Positions 18,430 through 27,530 of a DNA stretch of 64,000 bases are shown here, piece by piece. Every line of letters starts with the position of its first letter. Position 1 is the stretch's first letter. The stretch is from Glaciimonas sp. GTDB lineage: Bacteria; Pseudomonadota; Gammaproteobacteria; Burkholderiales; Burkholderiaceae_D. The DNA lies in NCBI GenBank assembly GCA_012927625.1, contig JABBOV010000024.1:248001-312000 (forward strand). Direction: 5' to 3'. The translations under genes were made by a program, and so were the position numbers. The notes under the pieces were generated by a model. It worked only from the letters and a program-made list of their open reading frames with translations. It was not told the DNA's origin and searched no databases.

Positions 18430-19872
18430 TTGTCCATAATTTCAAATGCACGATGGGTCGCACTATCGCAAGCGGCCAGAGTGGTGTCGCAGTTGGTCAG
18501 CATGACCGTGCTGGCGCGATTGCTGGCTCCCGAAGCGTATGGGTTGATGGCATTGGCGGCTATCGTGACCAATCTCGCCTATCTTTTTCGGGATATGGGA
18601 ACGGCTGCTGCCGTGATTCAGGCCAAAAATGTTTCGATGGTGATGGCAAGTACGGTGCATTGGACCAATGTGGGCCTTGGCCTGTTGATTGGAGTTCTGA
18701 TTGCTGCAACCGCACCGCTGATGGCCCAGATTTTTCATGAGGCGGGACTGGCCAACGTGCTGTATTTGCTGGCGTTGGTGTTTCCAATGACCGGCTTAAG
18801 TGTGTTGCACCAGGCTTTGTTGGAACGTGAGTCGAAGTTCTCGATCGTGGCTAGCGCGGAGATTGTCGCCGCACTGGTCGGCTTGGCGGCCGCTCTGCTA
18901 TTGGCTTGGCGCGGGGCCGGTGTTATGAGCCTGGTATTTCAGATCATTGTTGCGACTCTGGTATCGACTTCCATCATCGTGATGCAGTCGACATTTCGCC
19001 CTGGTATGCATTGGAGCGCACACGCATTCAAATCGATCGCCCGTTTCAGCGGCAATGTATCTCTGTTCAATGTCGTACTGTATTTTTCGCGTAACGCCGA
19101 CAGCATGGTTATCGGCAGAATTCTCGGCACGGCTGTGTTGGGAGTCTATTCGATGGCGTATCGGGTGATGCTGTTCCCGTTGCAGAACATGACTTTTGTT
19201 ATATCGCGCGTGCTGTACCCGATCATGAGCCGCAAACAAGATGCAGCCGCCGATGTGGCTCGTTTGTATTTGAAGGCGGTCGGCTTCATCGCCTTCCTGA
19301 CGGCGCCGCTGATGGCTGGATTGTTCGCCCTGAGAGAGCCTTTTGTATACCTGTTGCTGGGTGAGAAATGGCATGCGTCGGCGGTTATTCTTGCCTGGCT
19401 GGCACCGGTCGGTTTCATCCAGTCCCTAGTCAGCACCACCGGCACGGTGCTGATGTCACGCGGTAGTACCGGTCTGATGCTGCGACTCGGTCTGCTGGGA
19501 GCGGTGTTGCAGATTGGCGCTTTTGTAATCGGCGCCCGCTGGGGTATTGAAGGTGTGGCAGCGGCATACCTGGCGGCCAACATCCTTAATGCAATACCGG
19601 CTTTGTATTTTAGTGGACGCATGATCGGGATTACTTTTGGCGCGCTGATGCGGTGCATTGCTCCGGCCGCTACGGCTTCGATTTTCATGGCTTTTGTGGT
19701 GATTGCGACGGAACAAGTCGTCTCGGCTTCTGTGCATAACGCCTTGCTGGCGTTTCTGATACTGGTCGCTCTTGGCGCTGCGGTGTATGGCTTGGCAAGT
19801 CTGTTGCTGCTGCGCCCGCAACTCATCAGCCTGCGCTTATTTTTAGGTTTTCAGAAGAAAGTAGAGGGGTAG
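18430..19872 (+). CDS. Wzx-type polysaccharide flippase
   Basis: 480 aa, about 12-14 membrane segments, Polysacc_synt family (WzxC-like). The N-terminus ISNARWVALSQAARVVSQLV followed by TVLARLLAPEAYGLMALA is typical. It should turn the finished lipid-linked EPS repeat unit to the periplasmic face. The start is TTG 18430 with AAGGA at 18419-18423 and 6-nt spacing. An ATG start further downstream would remove the conserved first helix. The stop codon is directly followed by the ATG of the next gene, indicating coupling. Confidence 0.9.
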   Translation: MSIISNARWVALSQAARVVSQLVSMTVLARLLAPEAYGLMALAAIVTNLAYLFRDMGTAAAVIQAKNVSMVMASTVHWTNVGLGLLIGVLIAATAPLMAQIFHEAGLANVLYLLALVFPMTGLSVLHQALLERESKFSIVASAEIVAALVGLAAALLLAWRGAGVMSLVFQIIVATLVSTSIIVMQSTFRPGMHWSAHAFKSIARFSGNVSLFNVVLYFSRNADSMVIGRILGTAVLGVYSMAYRVMLFPLQNMTFVISRVLYPIMSRKQDAAADVARLYLKAVGFIAFLTAPLMAGLFALREPFVYLLLGEKWHASAVILAWLAPVGFIQSLVSTTGTVLMSRGSTGLMLRLGLLGAVLQIGAFVIGARWGIEGVAAAYLAANILNAIPALYFSGRMIGITFGALMRCIAPAATASIFMAFVVIATEQVVSASVHNALLAFLILVALGAAVYGLASLLLLRPQLISLRLFLGFQKKVEG

Positions 19873-20970
19873 ATGGCCACTTTTGACGTATTGCTGCCGG
19901 TAAAAAACGGCATCGCTTTTCTTGCCGAAGCGATCGACAGTATCGTCTACCAGACGTTCAAGGATTGGCGTCTGATCGTTCTGGATCACGGCTCCACAGA
20001 TGGCAGTCTCGAACTGGCACAGGCTTATGCCGAACGCGATGCGCGGATCATTGTTCGCTGCTTTCCTGAAGCGCAGGGGCTGTCCGGTTTGCTCAACTGC
20101 GGCCTGGACTTGTGTGATTGTAAATATGTGTTGCGTCAGGATGCCGACGATGTCTCGCTGCCGAATCGGATGGAAGTGTTGGTGCAAGCGTTTGATGCCG
20201 ATAGCGCGTTGGTGGTGGTGGGTTCGCTGGGCGACGTCATCGATGCGCGAGGCAAGACCATCGGAAAAATCGATATGCCAACCGGACGCCAGGGAGTCGC
20301 CGCTGGGGTATTGTTTCGCACACCGATCTGCCACCCAGCGGCCGCGATGCGGCTCGATGGGATACGTCGCCTGGGTAGAACAGGGGGATCTGGTGTTCGC
20401 TACGGCGAAGATTTTATTGGCGCGGTACCGGCCGAGCGACGGCTGCATGTCGCGGGGCTGGCGGAAGATTACTTCTTGTTTGGACAACTTGCCCTGCTTG
20501 CACCATGCGTCAACATCGACCGCGGTCTGATCAAATACCGATGGCATGGCGCCAACGTCGGGGCCACCAAGCACTTGGCGCAGATGCAGGTGGCGCTGAA
20601 TATTTCCCGCTATCTTGCTGAATCCATCTCCATCTTGCATGGTGTGGCGCAAGTTGATCCAGCCCCGTTTTGCAACCATGGCGAGCGCTTGTTTGAGGTC
20701 GAGGGACAGAGCGATTTTTCTACAGAATATGCAGCGCTGCGCAAGGTCTTGTTAAAAATTGTGCCGACCAGCGTTGAGTTGGAGCGCGAATTAGCTTTTC
20801 GCAAGGTGATTTCTGTCAGAGCGAAGGCAACGATGGCTGCACGCTTTTGCTCCTACGTTGTACAGCATGGCGTACGCCCGGCAGAATCGCACACGATCAG
20901 CTCCTGGATGCTGCGCGGCTTTAAGAAGCAGCCGATTTTGATGCTCAAGCCATCTGGATTATTCTCGTGA
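19873..20970 (+). CDS. Family 2 glycosyltransferase
   Basis: 365 aa. GT-A features are TFDVLLPVKNGIAFLAEAIDSI, LIVLDHGSTDGS and the metal-binding RQDADDVS. The ATG is preceded by GAGGGG and immediately follows the flippase stop, so translation is probably coupled. It adds one sugar of the EPS unit; specificity is not predictable. Confidence 0.92.
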   Translation: MATFDVLLPVKNGIAFLAEAIDSIVYQTFKDWRLIVLDHGSTDGSLELAQAYAERDARIIVRCFPEAQGLSGLLNCGLDLCDCKYVLRQDADDVSLPNRMEVLVQAFDADSALVVVGSLGDVIDARGKTIGKIDMPTGRQGVAAGVLFRTPICHPAAAMRLDGIRRLGRTGGSGVRYGEDFIGAVPAERRLHVAGLAEDYFLFGQLALLAPCVNIDRGLIKYRWHGANVGATKHLAQMQVALNISRYLAESISILHGVAQVDPAPFCNHGERLFEVEGQSDFSTEYAALRKVLLKIVPTSVELERELAFRKVISVRAKATMAARFCSYVVQHGVRPAESHTISSWMLRGFKKQPILMLKPSGLFS

Positions 20971-21023
20971 GCAGCGCCGACAATATTATTGCAATTACCG
21001 GAACCACTGTACAAGGATCGCGC

Positions 21024-21953
21024 ATGTTTACCACATCTGTCCTGCCTGCCGTCAGTATCATCATCCCCTCCTATAACCGAGGGTATTGCATCGCGCAATG
21101 TATCCAAAGTGCACTGAATCAGACTTTCACAGACTTTGAAATTATCGTCGTGGACGATGCATCGAACGACGATACCCAAGCGCAGGTTATGAATATTTTC
21201 GACTCGCGTATTCACTATCTCACCCATGAAACAAACCGGGGTGGGGCCGTCGCACGCAACACTGGCATCCGAATTGCACAAGGCGAGTTCGTAGCCTTCC
21301 TCGACAGTGATGATTACTGGCAGCCGGACAAGTTGGAAAAGCAAATTGCCTCCTTGCGGCGGCTTGGACCGCAATGGGGCCTGAGTTATACCTGGCTTTC
21401 TTGCGTTGATGAAGATGGCATGGAAACTTTGCGTATTAATCCCGAAATCGAGGGCGCGTGTTTTGAAGAGATGTTGGTAAAGAATTTTATGGGTACTTTT
21501 TCCAATATTGTCGTGCGCAAGTCCTTGCTCATCGAGGTCGGGGCGCTGGATGAATCATTTCGCAGTTGTCAAGACTGGGACTTGTTCATCCGTCTGACCA
21601 GGCGCGCATCGGTGCATTGCTTGCGCGAATATGCAGTGCGCTATTTGCTAAGTGCCTCCGACCAAGTTCGAATTTCAACTAACCCACGCTCCGTGATTCA
21701 GGGACACAGGCGCATCCTCCATAAATATGCAGACGATTATTCGGCATTGGCGCTTCCGTACCGGCGTCGTGCATTGGGCATTTTCATGCGGGTATTTGCC
21801 GATGCCGGCAGTCTTTCCGACGCGATTACGAGTGGCTTCAAGCGCTTGTGTTGCGGGCTGTCACTCGTTGAATTGAAAGATTCTGCGCACCTCATGCTGC
21901 GTGTATCAAGAAAGTCCCTGATGATGAAAATGCATGCATTGCGGCGTGCCTGA
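21024..21953 (+). CDS. Family 2 glycosyltransferase
   Basis: 309 aa from ATG 21024, which has AAGGA at 21013-21017 with 6-nt spacing. A GTG at 20967 overlapping the previous stop (GTGA) is an alternative adding 19 residues without family similarity. Motifs: VSIIIPSYNRGYCIAQCIQS, IIVVDDASNDDT, VAFLDSDDYW and later QDWDLFIRL. It is an inner-membrane-associated EPS glycosyltransferase of unknown specificity, in line with the genes either side. Confidence 0.9.
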   Translation: MFTTSVLPAVSIIIPSYNRGYCIAQCIQSALNQTFTDFEIIVVDDASNDDTQAQVMNIFDSRIHYLTHETNRGGAVARNTGIRIAQGEFVAFLDSDDYWQPDKLEKQIASLRRLGPQWGLSYTWLSCVDEDGMETLRINPEIEGACFEEMLVKNFMGTFSNIVVRKSLLIEVGALDESFRSCQDWDLFIRLTRRASVHCLREYAVRYLLSASDQVRISTNPRSVIQGHRRILHKYADDYSALALPYRRRALGIFMRVFADAGSLSDAITSGFKRLCCGLSLVELKDSAHLMLRVSRKSLMMKMHALRRA

Positions 21954-21966
21954 GGGCCGTATTTTT

Positions 21967-23382
21967 ATGGGAAAACGCTTACTCCTGACAACTGAGCAGT
22001 TCTCTGTGGCTACGATTATTCTCATTGCCATTTTGGTGGGATTATCGCTGCCCGCGTATGTGGGCGCGATGGATGACAGTATCGCGCGTTCCATGGCGCT
22101 GCCTGCATTGCTCTTTTTGGGCCTGTTGCTGTTGTACAGTCGAATACTGCTGTTGATGTTGATACTTTTGTTCAGATCTTCCGGCGACGTAATCTTTGAA
22201 TCGACGCGGGTTTCTTTGGGAGCAATACAAATTGGCGTGGGTGGCTTGATCAACGTTTTTGTAATTTTGATTGCGCTGCTGCTGGTGATCGAAAAGCCAA
22301 GTATCGTACCGAAAAAAATGCTCACAATATGGGTGCCATTTCTTGTTTTGGCGCTGGCCGGTGTCGTGATCTCCCCGGTAAAGGGCGATGCGATCCGTGT
22401 CCTCCTGGCACTGATCTCTTATTTTGCGATTTTTGTCAGTGCCTTTTATGTGGTCCGATCTCCAGACGATTTTAAGCGTTGCGTGCGACTCATCTTGTGG
22501 TCTTCAGTGTTGCCGGCAACCTACGCCTTGGTTGATATAGCCCTGCACGGCGGCACTGGCGGGCCAAATGGGGCAAGGCTACAAAGCACATTTTCTCATC
22601 CGAATATTTTTGCATTTTATTTGACGCTGGTAGTGTCACTAGGCTTCTATGTACTCAAGAGCGATACCATTACTTTGTCAAAAGGTAACAAGCTGGTATT
22701 GACTGCGTATACTTTTCTCATGCTGGCGCTTTTGATGTTGACCCAAACCAGAAGTGCCTGGATTGCATGCTTCTCATTGTTCGCGGCATACGGCTTGTTT
22801 TTTGAGCGCCGATATTTACTGTACCTGTTTTTAGCTCCCTTATTTGCCTTGCTTATCCCTAGCGTGCGCGATCGCTTGCTTGATCTGGGTTCCGGCAATG
22901 AAGTCGTGCAGTACGCAAAATTGAACTCGTTTGCCTGGCGCGTGTATCTCTGGGAGTCAGCCTTTAATTGGATGCGTCCAGCGAATTACCTGCTTGGATA
23001 CGGCCTGGATTCATTTCAACACTATTCCCCAACGTTTTTCCCGCTCGCTGGTAAAACCAATTTCAATGCCCACAATCTTTACGTCCAGTGGATTTTTGAA
23101 TTGGGTGCGCTCGGCTTGTTTGCGTATCTGTGGCTATTTGGCTGCTTGTTGTGGTTGCTAAGGAAAATGCTGCCGATCAATAAGCTTGGCGGCTTCATTC
23201 TGATATTGCTGGTAATTCAATATCTGATGGTTTCCTTCTCAGACAATATGGCAGCGTATCTGGCTTTCAATTGGTATTTTTGGTTTATCGCAGGTTCGGC
23301 ATGCGCGGTGGTGGCGGCTGATTTGAAATTGAAATCCGACCAAGATACGCGGCATGAGCGAGGTAATAAAAATGGCGCGTGA
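21967..23382 (+). CDS. Wzy-type EPS polymerase / O-antigen ligase family
   Basis: 471 aa, about 11-12 membrane segments and one large periplasmic loop near residues 300-390. The family pattern includes FSHPNIFAFYLTLVVSLGF, LTQTRSAWIACFSLF and GYGLDSFQHYSP followed by FNAHNLYVQWIFELG. In a locus with its own flippase and chain-length proteins it is most likely the repeat-unit polymerase. ATG 21967 is chosen because GAGGG precedes it; ATG 21934, inside the previous gene, would add 11 residues. Confidence 0.87.
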   Translation: MGKRLLLTTEQFSVATIILIAILVGLSLPAYVGAMDDSIARSMALPALLFLGLLLLYSRILLLMLILLFRSSGDVIFESTRVSLGAIQIGVGGLINVFVILIALLLVIEKPSIVPKKMLTIWVPFLVLALAGVVISPVKGDAIRVLLALISYFAIFVSAFYVVRSPDDFKRCVRLILWSSVLPATYALVDIALHGGTGGPNGARLQSTFSHPNIFAFYLTLVVSLGFYVLKSDTITLSKGNKLVLTAYTFLMLALLMLTQTRSAWIACFSLFAAYGLFFERRYLLYLFLAPLFALLIPSVRDRLLDLGSGNEVVQYAKLNSFAWRVYLWESAFNWMRPANYLLGYGLDSFQHYSPTFFPLAGKTNFNAHNLYVQWIFELGALGLFAYLWLFGCLLWLLRKMLPINKLGGFILILLVIQYLMVSFSDNMAAYLAFNWYFWFIAGSACAVVAADLKLKSDQDTRHERGNKNGA

Positions 23383-23893
23383 TCCAGACTGGTCTGCCGA
23401 CCTGCAGCGGTATGGCATACCGCGCCCATTCTTGCAGGAACAATCAATTTGGGCGGTCTGGACTTACCGTTTCGGTCGGCGTATAGACCAACGCCCCGAG
23501 GGCTTGATCAAGCGTCTGTTGACGACTGGATATTGGCTTCTGTTCCGTGCAGTCGAGACGACAGTCGGCGTGAGCCTGCCCAAGTCGGCACGGATTGGGC
23601 CAGGCTTGCGTATATGGCATTTTGGTGGAATTTTCATTCATCCTGAGACCGTAATCGGATCGAACTGCACTCTAAGGCAGGGCGTAACGATTGGTAATCG
23701 CCGGGAAGGCGGTCCGGTTCCGGTGCTTGGAGATGATGTCGAACTGGGTGCCTACGCGCAAGTGCTCGGCGGTATTCGCATCGGTAATGGCTGCAAGATC
23801 GGCGCAATGGCGGTTGTGTTGTGCGATGTCCCCGATGGCGCTACAGCGGTCGGAGCGCCGGCCAGAATTACTCTTTCGGCATGCGCCAGGTAG
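23372..23893 (+). CDS. Serine-acetyltransferase-like left-handed beta-helix acyltransferase
   Basis: 173 aa. The C-terminal hexapeptide repeats (ARIGPGLRIWHFGGIFIHPE, TLRQGVTIGNRREGGPVPVL) end in DVPDGATAVGAPARI, a CysE/colanic-acid-type acetyltransferase fold. The location inside the EPS operon argues for O-acetylation of the polymer rather than cysteine synthesis. The gene overlaps the end of the polymerase gene. ATG 23372 has GAGG 8 nt upstream; ATG 23354 would add six residues. Confidence 0.88.
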   Translation: MARDPDWSADLQRYGIPRPFLQEQSIWAVWTYRFGRRIDQRPEGLIKRLLTTGYWLLFRAVETTVGVSLPKSARIGPGLRIWHFGGIFIHPETVIGSNCTLRQGVTIGNRREGGPVPVLGDDVELGAYAQVLGGIRIGNGCKIGAMAVVLCDVPDGATAVGAPARITLSACAR

Positions 23894-23917
23894 CGAAGGT
23901 AAAGGTGAAGGTATTTT

Positions 23918-25192
23918 ATGGATAAAACGAAGCGAATAAAAATTGCGTATCTGATTAATCAGTATCCAAAAGTAAGCCATAGTTTTATCCGGCGCGAAAT
24001 TCTCGCGCTGGAGCGGCAGGGGTTTGACGTCCAGAGGATCGCGGTTCGTGGTTGGGACGGCGAACTGGTGGACGATGAGGATCTGCGCGAGCGCGATCGC
24101 ACGCGCTATGTTTTGCAGAACGGGATGGCAAGCTTGTTGGCAGCCAGCATGCGCATGCTGGCTGCCAGTCCGCTGCGTTTTTTACACGCATTGCGATTAG
24201 CGCTGAAAATGGGCTGGCGGGCGGATCGGCCGTGGCCGTTCCACCTGATCTACCTGGCGGAAGCCTGTCGCATCGTGCCCTGGTTGCGCGAATTCGGCGC
24301 ATTCCATCTGCATGCGCATTTCGGCACCAATTCTGCGGAAGTGGCGATGTTGACGACGGCCTTGGGCGGCCCGCCCTACAGCTTTACGGTACATGGGCCG
24401 GAAGAATTCGATAAGCCGGAATTTCTTGGGATCAAGGAGAAAGTCAGTCGCGCCGCTTTCGTGGTGGCGATCAGCTCCTTTGGTCGTAGTCAGCTATTTC
24501 GCTGGGCCAGATATGTCGATTGGCCCAAGGTGCATGTGGTGCATTGCGGGCTTGAACCAGTGTTTCATGCGGTGCCTGCGGTACCTGTGGTACCCACCGC
24601 TGCACCTAGGGTGGTGTGCGTGGGCCGACTGTGCGAGCAGAAGGGGCAATTGCTGCTGGTGAACGCGGTCAGCCAATTGCTGCGCAAGGGCATTGAGATC
24701 GAGCTGGTGCTGGCCGGCGACGGAGAAATGCGAGCCGAACTGGAGGCGCTGATTACACAACGCCGACTGCAGGGCAGGGTGCGCATTACCGGCTGGATCA
24801 GCAGCGACCAGGTAAGGGCGGAAATTCTGGCGGCGCGGGCGCTGGTTCTGCCGAGCTTTGCCGAAGGGTTGCCGGTCGTGATCATGGAAGCGATGGCTTT
24901 GCGGCGACCTGTACTGACCACCTATGTGGCGGGAATACCTGAACTGGTGCACCCGGGGGAGAATGGCTGGCTGTTTCCTGCTGGGGATGTCGATGCGCTG
25001 GCAGCAGCGCTGGAAGAGTTTTTATTGACGCCTGTTGCGATACTGGAATCGATGGGCGAGGCGGGTTACCAACGCGTGCTGGAACGCCATTCAGTCGATA
25101 TCGAAGCGGCAAAACTGGCACAACTATTTTGTTCTGTGCAGACTTCAAATCCAGCCATAGCACCGGCTCCAGCCCCAATACCACTGGTATGA
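23918..25192 (+). CDS. Family 4 glycosyltransferase
   Basis: 424 aa GT-B enzyme. The N-terminal half has IAYLINQYPKVSHSFIRREI and HLHAHFGTNSAEVAMLTTAL. The C-terminal donor domain has VCVGRLCEQKGQLLLVNAV, VLAGDGEMR and the E-x7-E signature PSFAEGLPVVIMEAMALRRP. It is a retaining transferase using a nucleotide sugar. It overlaps the next gene by ATGA, so the two are translated together. Low-complexity Ala-Pro residues make up the C-terminal tail. Confidence 0.93.
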   Translation: MDKTKRIKIAYLINQYPKVSHSFIRREILALERQGFDVQRIAVRGWDGELVDDEDLRERDRTRYVLQNGMASLLAASMRMLAASPLRFLHALRLALKMGWRADRPWPFHLIYLAEACRIVPWLREFGAFHLHAHFGTNSAEVAMLTTALGGPPYSFTVHGPEEFDKPEFLGIKEKVSRAAFVVAISSFGRSQLFRWARYVDWPKVHVVHCGLEPVFHAVPAVPVVPTAAPRVVCVGRLCEQKGQLLLVNAVSQLLRKGIEIELVLAGDGEMRAELEALITQRRLQGRVRITGWISSDQVRAEILAARALVLPSFAEGLPVVIMEAMALRRPVLTTYVAGIPELVHPGENGWLFPAGDVDALAAALEEFLLTPVAILESMGEAGYQRVLERHSVDIEAAKLAQLFCSVQTSNPAIAPAPAPIPLV

Positions 25193-26391
25193 ACGGAATG
25201 AACGCTATGGTTTTTTTTGAAACTATTTTTCAGCTATTGCTGTTGCTGTTGTCGTTGCCGGTACTGGTTTTTGCAACACAGGTTGCCATCGCGATGCCAG
25301 CCGAACGCAAAAAACATGTTTCTGTCAGCTATCGGCCATCAATCGCAGTACTGGTACCTGCGCATAACGAAGCCGCCGGCATCGTCGCAACCTTACGCTC
25401 GATCCAGGCCCAATTGCAGATTGGCGACCGGTTGTTGGTCGTGGCCGATAACTGCACTGATGACACCGCATCAGCAGCCTTGGCAAATGGTGCCGAGACC
25501 ATTGAGCGGTGTGACCCAGCGCGGAGCGGCAAAGGATATGCGCTCGACTTTGGGGTGCGCCATCTGGCGTTGGCACCACCCGAGGTAGTGATTATTGTGG
25601 ATGCCGATTGTTTGCTGCAGCCTGGCGCACTTGAGCTTTTGGCGTGCCGGAGCCTGGCCGCCAACCGGCCGATTCAAGCCTTGTATTTGATGCAGTCGCC
25701 GGCCGGGGCGAGCCTGAAGACCAAGGTCGCCGAATTCGCCTGGAGCGTAAAAAACTGGGCTAGAGCCTTGGGTTTTCAGCGCGCAGGTTTGCCATGTCAA
25801 CTGATGGGTAGCGGGATGGCGTTTCCGTGGCCGTTGATGGAACAGGCCGAGTTGGCAAGCGGCCATATTGTCGAAGACCTGAAGTTGGGCCTCGATTTTG
25901 CACGCCAGGGCCAGGCACCCCTGTTTTGCCCTGAAGCGCAGGTCACCAGCGTGTTTCCGGTAAACGCGCAAGGAGTGCAGTCGCAGCGCACGCGCTGGGA
26001 GCATGGGCACCTGGGCATGATGCTCAAAGAGGGCCCACGGCTACTACTGGAAAGCTTGCGTACCGCGAATCGAGATTTGTTTGCGCTGACTGTTGACATG
26101 TGCGTCCCACCGCTGGCCTTACTGACTTTGGTGGTATTGATTTTTGGTCTGGTGGGGATGGCGCTATTGGCTTTGACTGGCAATGCGCTGCCTTGGAGTC
26201 TGGCACTCATTAATCCGGCCATCCTGGGAGTTGCCGTGTTATTGGCATGGGCCAGGTTCGGGCGCAGCATTTTGACTTTCCGTAATCTAGCCTATGCACC
26301 AATTTACGCTCTGTCTAAAATCCCTTTGTATTTAAAATTTTTAGTGCGTCGTCAAGTCGAATGGGTGCGCTCCCATCGGGATAAACCTTAA
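25189..26391 (+). CDS. Membrane family 2 glycosyltransferase
   Basis: 400 aa. An N-terminal membrane segment (FETIFQLLLLLLSLPVLVFA) is followed by a GT2 catalytic domain with VLVPAHNEAAGIVATLRSI, VVADNCTDDTASAA, IIVDADCLLQPGALE, GSGMAFPW and the QRTRWEHGH motif resembling the Q-x2-RW box of processive or long-chain transferases. Two or three C-terminal membrane segments follow. The ATG overlaps the stop of the GT4 gene (ATGA); ATGs at 25198 and 25207 are further options. It could add a sugar or polymerise one. Confidence 0.9.
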   Translation: MNGMNAMVFFETIFQLLLLLLSLPVLVFATQVAIAMPAERKKHVSVSYRPSIAVLVPAHNEAAGIVATLRSIQAQLQIGDRLLVVADNCTDDTASAALANGAETIERCDPARSGKGYALDFGVRHLALAPPEVVIIVDADCLLQPGALELLACRSLAANRPIQALYLMQSPAGASLKTKVAEFAWSVKNWARALGFQRAGLPCQLMGSGMAFPWPLMEQAELASGHIVEDLKLGLDFARQGQAPLFCPEAQVTSVFPVNAQGVQSQRTRWEHGHLGMMLKEGPRLLLESLRTANRDLFALTVDMCVPPLALLTLVVLIFGLVGMALLALTGNALPWSLALINPAILGVAVLLAWARFGRSILTFRNLAYAPIYALSKIPLYLKFLVRRQVEWVRSHRDKP

Positions 26392-26422
26392 AAAAACCGG
26401 CCCTGAAACAAGGAAAATAATT

Positions 26423-27466
26423 ATGAAATTGAACTCTCGACAGGCAGGATTAACTGATATTCATCCGATTTTTTTCACCCTATGTCAACGGATATTTATT
26501 GCAGCAATCCTGGGTGCGTTCTCATCAAGTGTCAGTGCCTCACAGGCGTCGGATACAGACAAAATTTTCGCGCCCGACAGTTTTTGGTATTCTCCGATCC
26601 CGAAAGAGGTGCCGTTGCATGCCGATTCTGTCGCGTTTGTCAGTGATTTCTTACGGCAAAAAAAATCTTTTTACGGCAACGTCAACATCAACACCAGTTC
26701 CTACGCCAGTCCGGTATACGTAGTCGATGCCAATGTTCCCGTGACGCAGGTCATGGAATGGGACTGTCAAAAAAAGAAATTCAAAGACAAAAACCTGGCA
26801 CAGCAATGGGCGGCTGTTCCGATTCCTCCAGAGGCTGAACCGGCGGACGGCACTGACCGGGAAATGACTATATACCAGCCGTCAACCGACACGATTTGGG
26901 AATTCTGGCAAGCCCGCAAAGTCGATGGCAATTGGCAAGCATGCTGGGGTGGACGTTTAACCAATGCCGCCAGGAGCAATGGCAGCTTTCCCGATCATTA
27001 CGGCACCACGGCAACCAGTTTGCCTTTTATCGGTGGTCAAATCACCGCAGAAGAATTACGCCGTGGCGAGATTCGCCATGTAATCGGCATTTCGCTTGTG
27101 GAAGCGGAGCATTTCACCGTAAAGTCATGGCCGGCACATCGGTCAGATGGCTACAACCCGACAAAACAACCAAATCGAATTCCCGAGGGTTTGCGTTTTC
27201 GGCTCAATCCGAATGTGAATGTGGATAATCTCAATATGCACCCAATCGGGAAAATTATTGCAAAGGCAGCGCAAAAATATGGTTTTGTCGTATGGGATAA
27301 AGCCGGCGCAATCTCTATCCGCGCACAAAATCCGAAATCCTACACAGCACTGGGAGAACCTGATCCCTATCCAATCCTCTTTAATGGCACCAGTTCCTCC
27401 GCAATTCTGGATCGTTTCCCGTGGGATCAGTTGCAATTTTTGCCGAAAGATTATGGCAAGCCATAA
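26423..27466 (+). CDS. Secreted protein of unknown function in the EPS locus
   Basis: 347 aa. A signal-anchor or signal peptide (IFIAAILGAFSSSVSA, residues about 22-38) predicts export. The mature part has no domain I can name. It has conserved-looking aromatic/acidic stretches: DSFWYSPIPKEVPLH, MTIYQPSTDTIWEFWQARK, CWGGRLTNAARSNGSF, FIGGQITAEELRRGEIRHVI and SWPAHRSDGYNP. From memory, similar secreted proteins of unknown role occur in actinobacteria. The aromatic- and Asp/Glu-rich motifs would suit a polysaccharide-binding or cleaving enzyme, but that is inference. AAGGAAA precedes the ATG. It lies between EPS glycosyltransferase and ugd. Confidence 0.7.
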   Translation: MKLNSRQAGLTDIHPIFFTLCQRIFIAAILGAFSSSVSASQASDTDKIFAPDSFWYSPIPKEVPLHADSVAFVSDFLRQKKSFYGNVNINTSSYASPVYVVDANVPVTQVMEWDCQKKKFKDKNLAQQWAAVPIPPEAEPADGTDREMTIYQPSTDTIWEFWQARKVDGNWQACWGGRLTNAARSNGSFPDHYGTTATSLPFIGGQITAEELRRGEIRHVIGISLVEAEHFTVKSWPAHRSDGYNPTKQPNRIPEGLRFRLNPNVNVDNLNMHPIGKIIAKAAQKYGFVVWDKAGAISIRAQNPKSYTALGEPDPYPILFNGTSSSAILDRFPWDQLQFLPKDYGKP

Positions 27467-27530
27467 AGAATTCAGATGTGATTGAATCAGCATTGCTCTC
27501 CACCTTATTTACCGAAAGTAGAATCACAAT

